Positions 56,075 to 64,000 of a stretch of DNA of 64,000 nucleotides are shown piece after piece. The DNA lies in the NCBI GenBank assembly GCA_947359465.1, contig OX375877.1:50878744-50942743 (forward strand), given 5' to 3'. Numbering within the stretch: the stretch's first letter is position 1; each line of letters begins with the position of its first letter. The notes under the pieces were generated by a model. It saw only the letters and a list, made by a program, of their open reading frames with translations, did no database searches and was not told the DNA's origin. The position numbers and the translations under genes are program-made. Origin of the DNA: Metellina segmentata (taxonomy: Eukaryota; Arthropoda; Arachnida; Araneae; Tetragnathidae).

Positions 56075-57342
56075 CAGGTGGAGGACAAAATAATACGAAC
56101 ACCTGTTAAATAATGAAAAATCTTTATTAATAGGGGGTTGGACCACCCTTTGACTGAAGTACAGATTTAATCCGACGTGCGATAGATGCATAAAGGTCAT
56201 GGACAATATTTAAAGGAATATAAGGCCATTCCTCCTGCAGAACGGTCTCTAATTCCGAAAGTCTGGATGTAGGTGGAAATCGGAAACGAAGTTTGGACTC
56301 CAAATATTCCCATAAATGTTCAATAATATTCAAGTCCGGAGACTAAGGGGGCCAGGCGAGATGTTCAACTTCATTGTCATGCTCTTCGAACCATTCTTGA
56401 ACACACCTAGCAGTATGGATAGGGGCGTTGTCGTCTTGAAAAAGCGGTCGCTCTCCAGGGAATAGTCTGGACAAAAGGATGGACATGATCCCCTAGAATG
56501 TTTAGATAGTGATTGGATGTGATCCTATCATGCAGAATAACAAGTGGCCCAAGACCGCGCCAAGATATCGCACACCATACCATAATGCAGCCCCCCCCCC
56601 CTGCTTTACAGTCGACAAGAGGCATTCAAGATTAAACGCTTCTCTGGGCGTTCTCCAGGCATAAACGCGTCCGGTCGTCTGAAATAGGGTGAATGCCAAT
56701 TCATCTGACCATATTACCTGTTGCCACTGCTGTGGGGACCAGTTTTTGTGATCTCTGTACTATTGGCGTCGATTGAAAGCATTAGTTGCTGTCACCAAAG
56801 GTTTACGAATTGGCACTCTGCCATAAATGTTAGCAGCATGAAGTTCCCTTTTGACAGTTTTTGTTGAAACGGGGTCCTGGAGATGACTGTTCATTTCGGA
56901 TGTTATATCAGATAACGATTGCTTGTGCTTTCGGGCTACTATGCGCTTCAAGACCCGTCTATCCCTATCAGCAAACTTTGACTTTCGGCCACTATTGTGC
57001 TTTGAAGACGTCGTTTTACCCTCTTTCGTGTACGCTGTAATAACGGCTGATACCGTACTCTTTGTAAACCCCAAAAGGTTTGCTGTTTCCGTAACCGATG
57101 CTCGACCTAAACGCGCTCCAACAATCATTCCTCTTTGGAACCCTGACAGGTATGACATTTCAACTTAGCACAGACAGTTCGATAGACGCATGCAACGAAG
57201 GTGACTGCTGTTGAGAGACTGATACCTTCCTCTTCACGCCCACTAGGTGGCAGACTTCTGTTGCAGGTGGCGCGGCTGTACTGCAGGTGTGAAGTACGTC
57301 ATACTTTTTCACAGGTGTTCGTATTATTTTGTCCTCCATCTG
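56075..57342 (-). mobile_element. near full-length Tc1-like element (family T3)
   Basis: 1268 bp with TIRs caggtggaggacaaaataat (left) and the inverted equivalent at the right (attattttgtcctccatctg), flanked by TA (56073-56074 and 57343-57344). A fuller copy of the family inserted in the tandem repeat at 18.0 kb. Its right edge lies 10 bp from the next Tc1 element. Confidence 0.93.
56127..57158 (-). pseudogene. Tc1 transposase, all catalytic motifs present but interrupted
   Basis: From 57158 the frame starts MSYLSGFQRGMIVGARLG, with both helix-turn-helix domains (FTKSTVSAVITAY; SLSDITSEMN ... STKTVKRELHAANIYG). After a stop near 56760 it continues with QQVIWSDE (first Asp) and TTGRVYAWRTPREAFN. 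A poly-C run (~56590, poly-G on the coding strand) shifts frame before GGCIMVWCAISWRGLGPLV. A second shift precedes LFQDDNAPIHTAR (second Asp). A stop lies just before SPDLNIIEHLWEYLE (Glu). The C-terminus SKGGPTPY ends at 56127. At least two stops and two frameshifts; inactive as it stands. Confidence 0.9.
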
Positions 57343-57352
57343 TATGTATATA

Positions 57353-58756
57353 CACTCATAGCCATAAAAATTTGCGCACCAAGAAAAAGTCGTCAAAATG
57401 AAACGAAATTTTACACATGTAAGTACTACTTTGATATAAGTAAGTGATTAGAAAATCAAAGAAAAAGGATCATTTATTGCAGACAAAAGTACAAATGAAC
57501 CGAAGGTTTAGTACTCTGATGGACCCCCTCTAGCGCGAATGCACGATGCGATACGAATGGCATGAAGGCATACAAGATCCGTATGATGTCCTGATACATC
57601 TCGTTCCACAGTTGCTGTAAACGCTCCTCTAGTTCGACCAAACTCGTAGGGTGTGCAACTTGTCATCCGAAATGATCCCAGATGTGCTCGATTGGTGACA
57701 AATCTGAGAATCGAGCAGGTCAGGGAAGGGTGGTAATGTGGCGCAGGCAGTCTTGTGACATCCTTGCAGTGTGTGACCGAGCATTGTCTTGTTGAAAAAT
57801 GGCTCCTGGGAGCCCTGCCATGAGTGGCATCACATGTGGGTGAAGGATGTCATGGACGTACAGCTGGGATGTCATTATGTCATGGATCAATATTAGGGGT
57901 GACCGTGTATCGTAGGCAATGGCACCCCATACCATCACACCAGCTGTGGGAGCTGTGTGTCGCTGTAAAGCGAAGGCATGATTGAGGCATTCACCACGGG
58001 GCCTCCACACACGAACACGATTGTCATCACTGCTCAAATTGAATCTAGATTCGTAGCTGAAGACAACCTGGTTCCATTCCGTTGCAATCCAATCCCGTCG
58101 TGCGCGACACCACTCCAAACGGAGACGTCGGTGGGTGGTTGTCATTGGCAGCACACGTAATGGGCGCCGCGATACCAGATGTCCTTCAGCCAGGCGCTTT
58201 GCGATGGTTCGGGAAGACACAGGGGCCCATAGTGAAGGTGCTGCCTGTGTCTGGATAGCGGCCAATAAGGCGGTTGGCTCTACTCGTGCGTTTCGTATGA
58301 AGTGACGGTCTTCTGGACGACTGGTCTGTCGAGAGCATCCTAAGCCTGGTCACCGTGTAAATGACGTCTCTTCTGTCCACTGGTCCCAACACCTCCTCAC
58401 AGTAAAATCAGAACGGTCTACTTGACGAGCTACTCACCGAGCTGACCAACCAGCTTCCATCATACAGATGATTCTTCCCCTCTCTAACACTGATAGCTGC
58501 TCATATTGTCTTCGATGGTGGCGTAACGGTATGTCTACCTCAGCGTTTCCATTGCAAAAGATTAAGTACACTCAAACAAACTCTGCTTACCTGTTTCATA
58601 CTCCAAGGAGAACGAATTTAACGCCCTCTAGTGGCATTACGCAATCACGCTGCATATCTAATCATTTGCATATCTGGCCGACATGTACCTTCATGCCAAG
58701 TTTCGTTACTATCCCATAATTATTTCTTGATGCGCAAATTTTTATGGCAATGAGTG
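57353..58756 (-). mobile_element. near full-length Tc1-like element (family T6)
   Basis: 1404 bp with ~28-bp TIRs (cactcatagccataaaaatt at the left, inverted aatttttatggcaatgagtg at the right) and flanking TA (57351-57352 and 58757-58758). A different family from its neighbour at 56075. Confidence 0.93.
57500..58510 (-). pseudogene. Tc1 transposase with first catalytic Asp replaced by Tyr
   Basis: The N-terminus around 58500-58390 reads LSVLERGRIICMMEAGWSAR, a stop, VARQVDRSDFTVRRCWDQW (helix-turn-helix). Then the main frame 58265-57720 (181 codons) covers the second helix-turn-helix region and EWNQVVFSYESRF, where the usual FSDESRF has Tyr at ORF residue 71. It continues through GVMVWGAIAYDTRSPLILI and GAIFQQDNARSHTAR (second Asp, residue 160). 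After a shift, SPIEHIWDHFG supplies the Glu, but a stop follows. Inactive from both the Asp loss and the breaks. Confidence 0.88.
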
Positions 58757-58989
58757 TATATATACCACAAAATGTGCCACTTTTAATTTTAGCCGAAGCA
58801 GAAGCAGTTTCCATAGCTTTTCGAATGCTGTCTCCGGTCAGAGTTTAATCGGTTTTTGTGCACCGATCACTACAATGCACGAATGGCATCGGTTGCGCAT
58901 GCTGTTTATAAAATTGTCCAGTAAATCTAATGCTTTGTTTTATCATTCCTGTTTCAGCGCAATAGCCAGACATTTTTGGCCCCTTTTTA

Positions 58990-59285
58990 TACTATAACGT
59001 TTTTTTGGCACCTGGTGGCATATTTCATTCCACCACGCCCTTCCATGGGATTGTGATCAGGGGAGCATGCTGGCCACTATTCTTTTGGTGTTCAACAGAT
59101 CATAAACACCAACTTCACTGTTGTTATACTAAATAAAGATGAAATAATTTTCAGCACCGCGATTACCAGTTCTGTCGTTCCATTGCGACATTTTTTAGTA
59201 TCAGTACCAACAGCACCAGTAAATTTGCGTAGATTAGGAATAATAACATCCTCACAAATATTCTGAGCATTCATGGCTCCACTTT
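58990..59285 (-). pseudogene. decayed Tc1 transposase, C-terminal part
   Basis: The minus-strand ORF 59092-59292 reads SGAMNAQNICEDVIIPNLRK and FTGAVG, like the GS.NAQ.Y...L.P block of Tc1 transposases. Downstream, WPACSPDHNPMGRAWW resembles the SPDLNPIEH.W block with the catalytic Glu changed. The same relic seems to extend beyond the SINE to about 59830. No TIRs were recognised. Confidence 0.6.
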
Positions 59286-59299
59286 CCGACACATTAAAG

Positions 59300-59625
59300 G
59301 ACCAACCGGTATAGTGGTTAAGGTGTTAGCCTCTAGATCGGAAGGTTCCTGGTTCGAATCCGGGTCCGGGCATGGATATTTGTAAACGTATAGTGTAGAG
59401 GCGGCTGGTGCACCTTAAATCTGTCGTGGCCGAAAGTCCTCACTTTGGGTTGGCGTGGAAGTTTGGAGAGTGGGGTGCCAGCTCAGGTGTTGCTTCGTCA
59501 TCTGACCGTGGTTCAAAATTACGAAGTGTTGTCCTCGGATCTTTCCCTTAAGGGACTGATCCCGGACCGTCGTCAATAGCCCGTTGTGTTGCTCTAGTAC
59601 GACGTTAACTAAAAATTACCAATTA
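59300..59625 (+). mobile_element. full-length SINE, head A, inserted in a Tc1 relic
   Basis: 326 bp with a 14-bp TSD, ccgacacattaaag (59286-59299) and ccgacacattgaag (59626-59639), one mismatch. The head has tatagtggttaaggtg and ggttcgaatccgg. Confidence 0.93.
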
Positions 59626-59639
59626 CCGACACATTGAAG

Positions 59640-59990
59640 ATTAGTATGTCCATTCATAATGAAACCTTCTCAGACCTTCATTCCATTACTTCTGTAATGG
59701 TCTACATCCAGGATATTGGTGCAGGAATAGGCATCGGGCGGTGCTCACGCTAATTGTATTGGTGCAAAACAGAATCTTCTTAAAACCGTGAACAGGGCTG
59801 TGGCCCATTGCTTGTCAGTCCACTTGGTGATTGCACGGCTCTGTGCAAACCTATGGGCTTTGTGTGATGTAGTCAAAGAAACTTAGTGTACGGTTCGTGG
59901 GTATTTAAACAAACTACAGTGTGTACTGACGATTTGTGAATTAGTTACACAAAAACAACAAACTTTAAGACAATTTTTTTATGCCAATGG
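59640..59990. other. probable continuation of the Tc1 relic, otherwise nothing
   Basis: The minus strand near 59760-59700 reads short stretches compatible with a transposase, but no diagnostic motif can be named. Confidence 0.3.
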
Positions 59991-60004
59991 TGAAAAGTAC
60001 TTTT

Positions 60005-61582
60005 AACCTAACTAGGGGGGGGGATAATGTGAACTTACATTTATAATAAATGTTCAAAATTTCCGCCCTTTTCTTGGAGGCAAAGCTGAAGTCCTTTGCG
60101 CATATTTTTAGAAATGCGTTTCAAGATACTGGGAGTAACTTCTTGTATCATTTGAGTAATAGCAATTTTTAGATCAACTAAAATATATCAACAGCTAATT
60201 TAGATCAACAGCTTGGTGATTATCTTCATTAACTTTGTTCTTTAAGTTACCCCACAGAAAAAAGTCAGGGAAGCGCAGATCAGGGAACGAGGTGGCCAAA
60301 GGTTTCTTGAGATGAGTCGATCGCCAAAAAAATCTTGAAGCATGCCCATGGTTTCATAACTTGTATGGCAGGTTGTAACTTCTTATTGGAACCAAGAGTC
60401 TCGTTCATTCACTTCTACTAATGCAACAAATTATTGAATAAGTTGATATAGTGTATCTTTTCTCGGTATTGCATCACTTGAATATTTATGTCGTTAAATT
60501 CTTTACATCTTTCATATGCTTTACATTCACAATAAGCCTCAGACAGCGCAATTCTCTGAATGCGTGATAAATTCATCTTACAATGAAGAACAAAAGGACG
60601 TGGAACTTTATTATCGCTCAACTTGAGTGTGAAGAAAACCAAACGATAAATATTAAAGACTCGATAAAACTATAAACAGACGATAAAATTCAATAATTCA
60701 AAAAAAATTACGTGCAATAATTTTTTTAAGTTGGAGTTCGGGAACTTTTATCACACCCTGTAGTTCTCGGATCGTTTGCACTTACACAGTAAATATAATA
60801 ATGTAATTCTCATATCGTTTGCACTCTTTTAATGAATATAATAATTCTGAGATTGCCGAGAACAAAATGACGTCGAACTTTATTATCGCTCAACTTGAGT
60901 GTGAAGAAAACCAAACGATAAATATTAAAGACTCGATAAAACTATAAACAGACGATAAAATTCAATAATTCAAAAAAAAATACGTGCAATAATTTTTTAA
61001 AGTTGGAGTACGGGAACTTTTATCACACCCTGTAGTTCTCGGATCGTTTGCACTTACACAGTAAATATAATAATGTAATTCTCATATCGTTTGCACTCTT
61101 TTAATGAATATAATAATTCTGAGATTGCCGAGAACAAAATGACGTCGAACTTTATTATCGCTCAACTTGAGTGTGAAGAAAACCAAACGATAAATATTAA
61201 AGACTCGATAAAACTATAAACAGACGATAAAATTCAATAATTCAAAAAAAATTACGTGCAATAATTTTTTAAAGTTGGAGTACGGGAACTTTTATCACAC
61301 CCTGTAGTTCTCGGATCGTTTGCACTTACACAGTAAATATAATAATGTAATTCTCATATCGTTTGCACTCTTTTAATGAATATAATAATTCTGAGATTGC
61401 CGAGAACAAAATGACGTCGAACTTTATTATCGCTCAACTTGAGTGTGAAGAAAATCAAACGATAAATATTAAAGACTCGATAAAACTATAAACAGACGAT
61501 AAAATTCAGTAATTAAAAAAAACACGAGCCATAAATTTTTTTTTAAGTTGGAGTTCGGGAGCTTTTATAACACCTTGTAGTA
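60005..61582 (-). mobile_element. mariner-like element with deleted core and arrayed terminus
   Basis: The right terminus (inverted ctacaaggtgttataaaagc, 61560-61580) and internal repeats of the same sequence (ttttatcacaccctgtag) define the TIR. A poor match at about 60016 (tagggggggggataatgtga) may be the left TIR. Coding is minus strand: a C-terminal piece at 60030-60310 and an N-terminal piece at 60418-60642. The part between the first coding bases and the TIR occurs about four times (see the 272-bp repeat). Confidence 0.65.
60030..60642 (-). pseudogene. mariner-like transposase, N- and C-terminal remnants
   Basis: The frame from 60642 contains MNLSRIQRIALSEAYCECKA ... YERCKEFND, resembling the N-terminal helix-turn-helix of the mariner-type transposases often annotated with DUF4817. 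After a large deletion, frames at 60310-60030 read PDLRFPDFFLWGNLKNKVNE, matching the SPDL.PLDFFLWG.LK..VY block, and end near KGGNFEHLL. The catalytic core is lost. Confidence 0.65.
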
Positions 61583-61590
61583 TATAATTC
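60598..61590. repeat. 272-bp tandem array of the mariner-like terminus, ~3.6 units
   Basis: Units start acgtcgaactttattatcgc at 60598 (one mismatch), 60870, 61142 and 61414. Each holds the start of the transposase reading frame, an AT-rich leader, the TIR (ttttatcacaccctgtag) and a ~105-bp spacer bracketed by gttctcgg and ccgagaac. Units 2 and 3 are almost identical. The last is cut at the TIR. Confidence 0.93.
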
Positions 61591-61592
61591 AA

Positions 61593-61945
61593 TCACCTGA
61601 ACACTGTATGGCGCGATATTATGGTCCCCGTGGTTGTCTGAAGCTCTAGGGCTAACCTTCCAGCAGTTAAGCGGGGGCATCGGTTCGCCGTTACTGTCAT
61701 ATAACAATCCTCATCTGCGGCTGTTTTGGGTGGTCCCCCTCCCCACACTTCTATACCATCTAGCAAGAATTTCACTTTCGGAAAATTGCGTTAGCAAGAC
61801 AGCTTAGCGTCTCCAGTTTTTGGCCCTATCCGAACTCATTGACGAAATCACGCATTGAACGTCCTGCCTATTTTCCTACAATTCGTTCTTGGGTAAAATC
61901 ATCGCAATGTGTCCTTGGTGACATTGCGTCGCTTTCCATAACGAC
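61593..61945 (-). pseudogene. Tc1 transposase N-terminal remnant (family T8)
   Basis: The minus strand at 61940-61800 reads ESDAMSPRTHCDDFTQERIVGK and GRSMRDFVNEFG, the first helix-turn-helix. The frame at 61775-61593 reads PKTAADEDCYMTVTANRCPR, LTAGRLALELQTTTGT and ISRHTVFR, the second helix-turn-helix. It is broken by stops and the catalytic part is absent. It abuts the mariner-like element on its left. Confidence 0.75.
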
Positions 61946-61949
61946 TAAC

Positions 61950-63222
61950 TAGCACATAGACAGTAAACAAATGAAAAATCATTCAGTCTCTAGACACCCA
62001 AATCACCTTTTAAGCAATTTTGTGCTGGCACATGACTCCAAATATGTTAATTATGTACAACCAATCAGTCGTTTCCATTTCTTACGTCTGTTGTTAGCCG
62101 TCGCGATTAAGAATTGTATATTTACTACGACACTAAAAGATTACATTAATAGAGTGGTTTCCCTGAATTTCTTCTTTGTGTTTAGAACAGTTGGCTCGTT
62201 GTCAATTTTCCCTTTATTCGCAAATAAAAATGATTGTTTACTCTGCATTTCTGTCTATAGATTTCAACATCCAAAAGAAATACTGCTCCATTATCGCTTT
62301 ATTATCGAATAAGTTTTAATTAGTTTTAAAAAAGCAAAATGATCAGAACGCGTTTAAAATGCTAATCCTTTTCATTACTAAAAACGGAAAAGTATAAATG
62401 AAACAACAACTTGGCAATCTATCATTTTGTTTAAGAAAGTTTAAAAAATGATATAAATACTACAATGATGTATTTGTCCTACAGACAAAAAAGGCGTTTA
62501 CCGTCATTCACAGATTGTCTTAGCTTAGTTTCAATCTTTATTTTTGTTCTTTAGTCTTAGTTTAGTTCTTTAGTCTTACTTTAGTTATTTCGTTCTTTTA
62601 GTCTTAGTTTATTTTTCTGTCTTTATTTTCGTATTTATTAATTTTTATAATTGTTTGTTATTGCAGTTAATGAGTAAAGAAAATTTCCTAGGTCGAACAA
62701 TCCTGTAATGGATTCGCGTTTTTTCTTTGCAGAGAGAAGCTTTTATGACAACTAAGTTTCATTTTAACAATTAAGGTAATTGACTATATTAAGAGTGCAC
62801 TATTTCAATGTGATGAAACAATTGTTACTTTTGTGTTTTGCAGGTAAAACTACTTGTAAACACTATAACAAAAAATCTTCATTTTTTTTTTAATGGAAAG
62901 AATGCAAACAATTAGGCTTTATACTGAGTATGCAAAAGCATCCAAACAAATATTTCCAAGCATATTTGATTAAACTTCTGCAAATAAGTTTCATCAATAC
63001 AAAAGCTAGGATTAGAATCTGTGCCTAGTGTTGTGGGACACTATCACTTTAAATCAGTGTCTCTGGGACGGACAAAACAAACCATCGTTATGGCATTTCT
63101 GCCTATAATGTTGTGTTATATCGTACATTTTATTACATCATACTCATGTTATATTGTATTTCCTTATATTGGTAATTAGAGAATTAATCACTTCGGCCCA
63201 TCAAGTGTTCCAATGAATTTCT
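61950..63222. other. no feature recognised; low-complexity tract
   Basis: A 113-codon ORF (61971-62312) has no recognisable domain. A pyrimidine-rich stretch with repeats of tcttagtttagttcttt lies at 62515-62640. Confidence 0.35.
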
Positions 63223-63358
63223 TCGTCATCTGACCGTGGTTCAAAATTACGTGTTGTCTTTGTATCTTTCCCTTAGGAGATTAATCCCGGATCGGCGTCA
63301 ATAGCCCGCTGTGTTGCTCCAGTACGACGTTAATTAAAACAAATTACCAAATTACCCG
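63223..63358 (+). mobile_element. SINE 3' half
   Basis: From cgtcatctgaccgtggttca to the tail aaacaaattaccaaattacc. The 10-bp TSD atgaatttct is at 63213-63222 and 63359-63368. Confidence 0.85.
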
Positions 63359-63483
63359 ATGAATTTCTATGAATTTCAACACGGCAATAATTTTGACAAT
63401 CGACCCTTGTTTGTAGAGATATTCCTTGGCCACGGTATTTCAAGGTGGTCAACTGGTATTTTCACATACTGTGATGCTGTTAA

Positions 63484-63695
63484 CCCTCCAAGTGGTTTCT
63501 ATGATATATTACGTCCGTATAGATCTGACCAATTTGACCTAATGAGATCCATGGTCATCAGAATTTACCTATTCATTGGTGTGGACGAAATAAAAATCTT
63601 GTCAGCTTTTTTCAAATGACGAGTTATCTCGTCCCCACAATCTGGTCAGTTTTGTTAATGGCAAGATACCTCGTCGAGACAACCATCAGAATGGG
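63484..63695. mobile_element. TTAA-type foldback element (copy e)
   Basis: 212 bp beginning ccctccaagtggtttct after TTAA (63480-63483) and ending gggt. The right flank is taga rather than ttaa. The right terminus tacctcgtcgagacaacc inverts to match the left-type terminus of copy c. The 86-codon ORF at 63359-63619 crosses it and is not a gene. Confidence 0.75.
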
Positions 63696-63699
63696 TAGA

Positions 63700-64000
63700 A
63701 GGAAAATTGAAGAAGTGCTGAGGTGTACCAATTTCCCCACGGATAAAAATTCCGAGATAATTTTTTAACCTCTTCATCTAGAATGAAAATGAACGGTCTT
63801 AACTTGCCATGTATCCTGAACAATATACACTGAAGCTCGTTAAATCTCATGTTGGATAACATTTAGTCTTTTCTGGCTAAAAAATGGATAACAAAGTTGC
63901 TAGCTTTTTTTGGTACTTTACAAGAAGGGTGTATAACTCAAAAATGGTCTGTAAAGATGCAGGACAGTAGCTCAGTTTTTCAAGTATCTGCCCTGTCCAG
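63700..64000. other. no feature recognised
   Basis: Unannotated sequence to the window end. Confidence 0.3.

Noticed and set aside
60598..61590. LTR pair of a retrotransposon
   Set aside because: There are about four tandem copies rather than two, with no primer-binding site or polypurine tract, and the unit contains a DNA-transposon TIR.
61971..62312. 113-codon ORF as a possible gene
   Set aside because: No recognisable domain, no codon-use or splice support, AT-rich surroundings.

Overview
This window is eukaryotic, AT-rich and dominated by repeats. I find no convincing host gene: no multi-exon gene, no rRNA and no stand-alone tRNA gene. Almost everything that can be explained is a transposable element (TE), a TE remnant or a tandem array. 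The mix points to an arthropod: many decayed Tc1/mariner transposons, hAT and piggyBac remnants, a Helitron, a Jockey-like LINE tail and a very active tRNA-derived SINE. It looks most like a spider or other chelicerate genome, but that is an inference from family resemblance and was not computed.

Layout. 0.7-2.7 kb: palindrome-rich satellite, then an inverted-repeat MITE. 3.7-8.7 kb: a cluster of SINE copies, several with clear target-site duplications (TSDs), plus a Tc1 relic. 8.9-11.6 kb: a 94-bp minisatellite and an ~85-bp satellite with a 510-bp higher-order period. 12.3-19.3 kb: three deleted Tc1 elements, a Helitron, a ~115-bp tandem array split by a Tc1 insertion, and two LINE tails. 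19.8-21.4 kb: a SINE hit by two hAT elements. 21.6-25.2 kb: two satellites and a 77-bp foldback. 25.5-27.3 kb: an internally deleted piggyBac element inserted at TTAA inside a SINE. 28-34.8 kb: SINE, MITE-like and hAT elements and an unclassified repeat. 36.3-43.3 kb: Tc1 derivatives, SINEs and tandem duplications. 44.8-51.9 kb: foldback element, SINEs, a perfect 26-bp hairpin, a Tc1 element with a 214-codon ORF, a LINE remnant and a relative of the 94-bp repeat. 53.9-63.7 kb: foldback elements, two near-complete Tc1 elements 10 bp apart, a SINE inserted in another Tc1 relic, and a mariner-like element whose terminus is arrayed about four times at a 272-bp period.

The parts relate by insertion history rather than by pathway. 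The SINE exists with two different tRNA-like heads (called A and B here) on a shared body. It serves both as the youngest inserter and as a target for piggyBac, hAT and its own later copies. The Tc1 elements are mostly non-autonomous, keeping either the DNA-binding half or the catalytic half of the transposase. A separate TTAA-associated foldback family occurs at five places. All functional statements below rest on motif recognition by eye; no searches were run.
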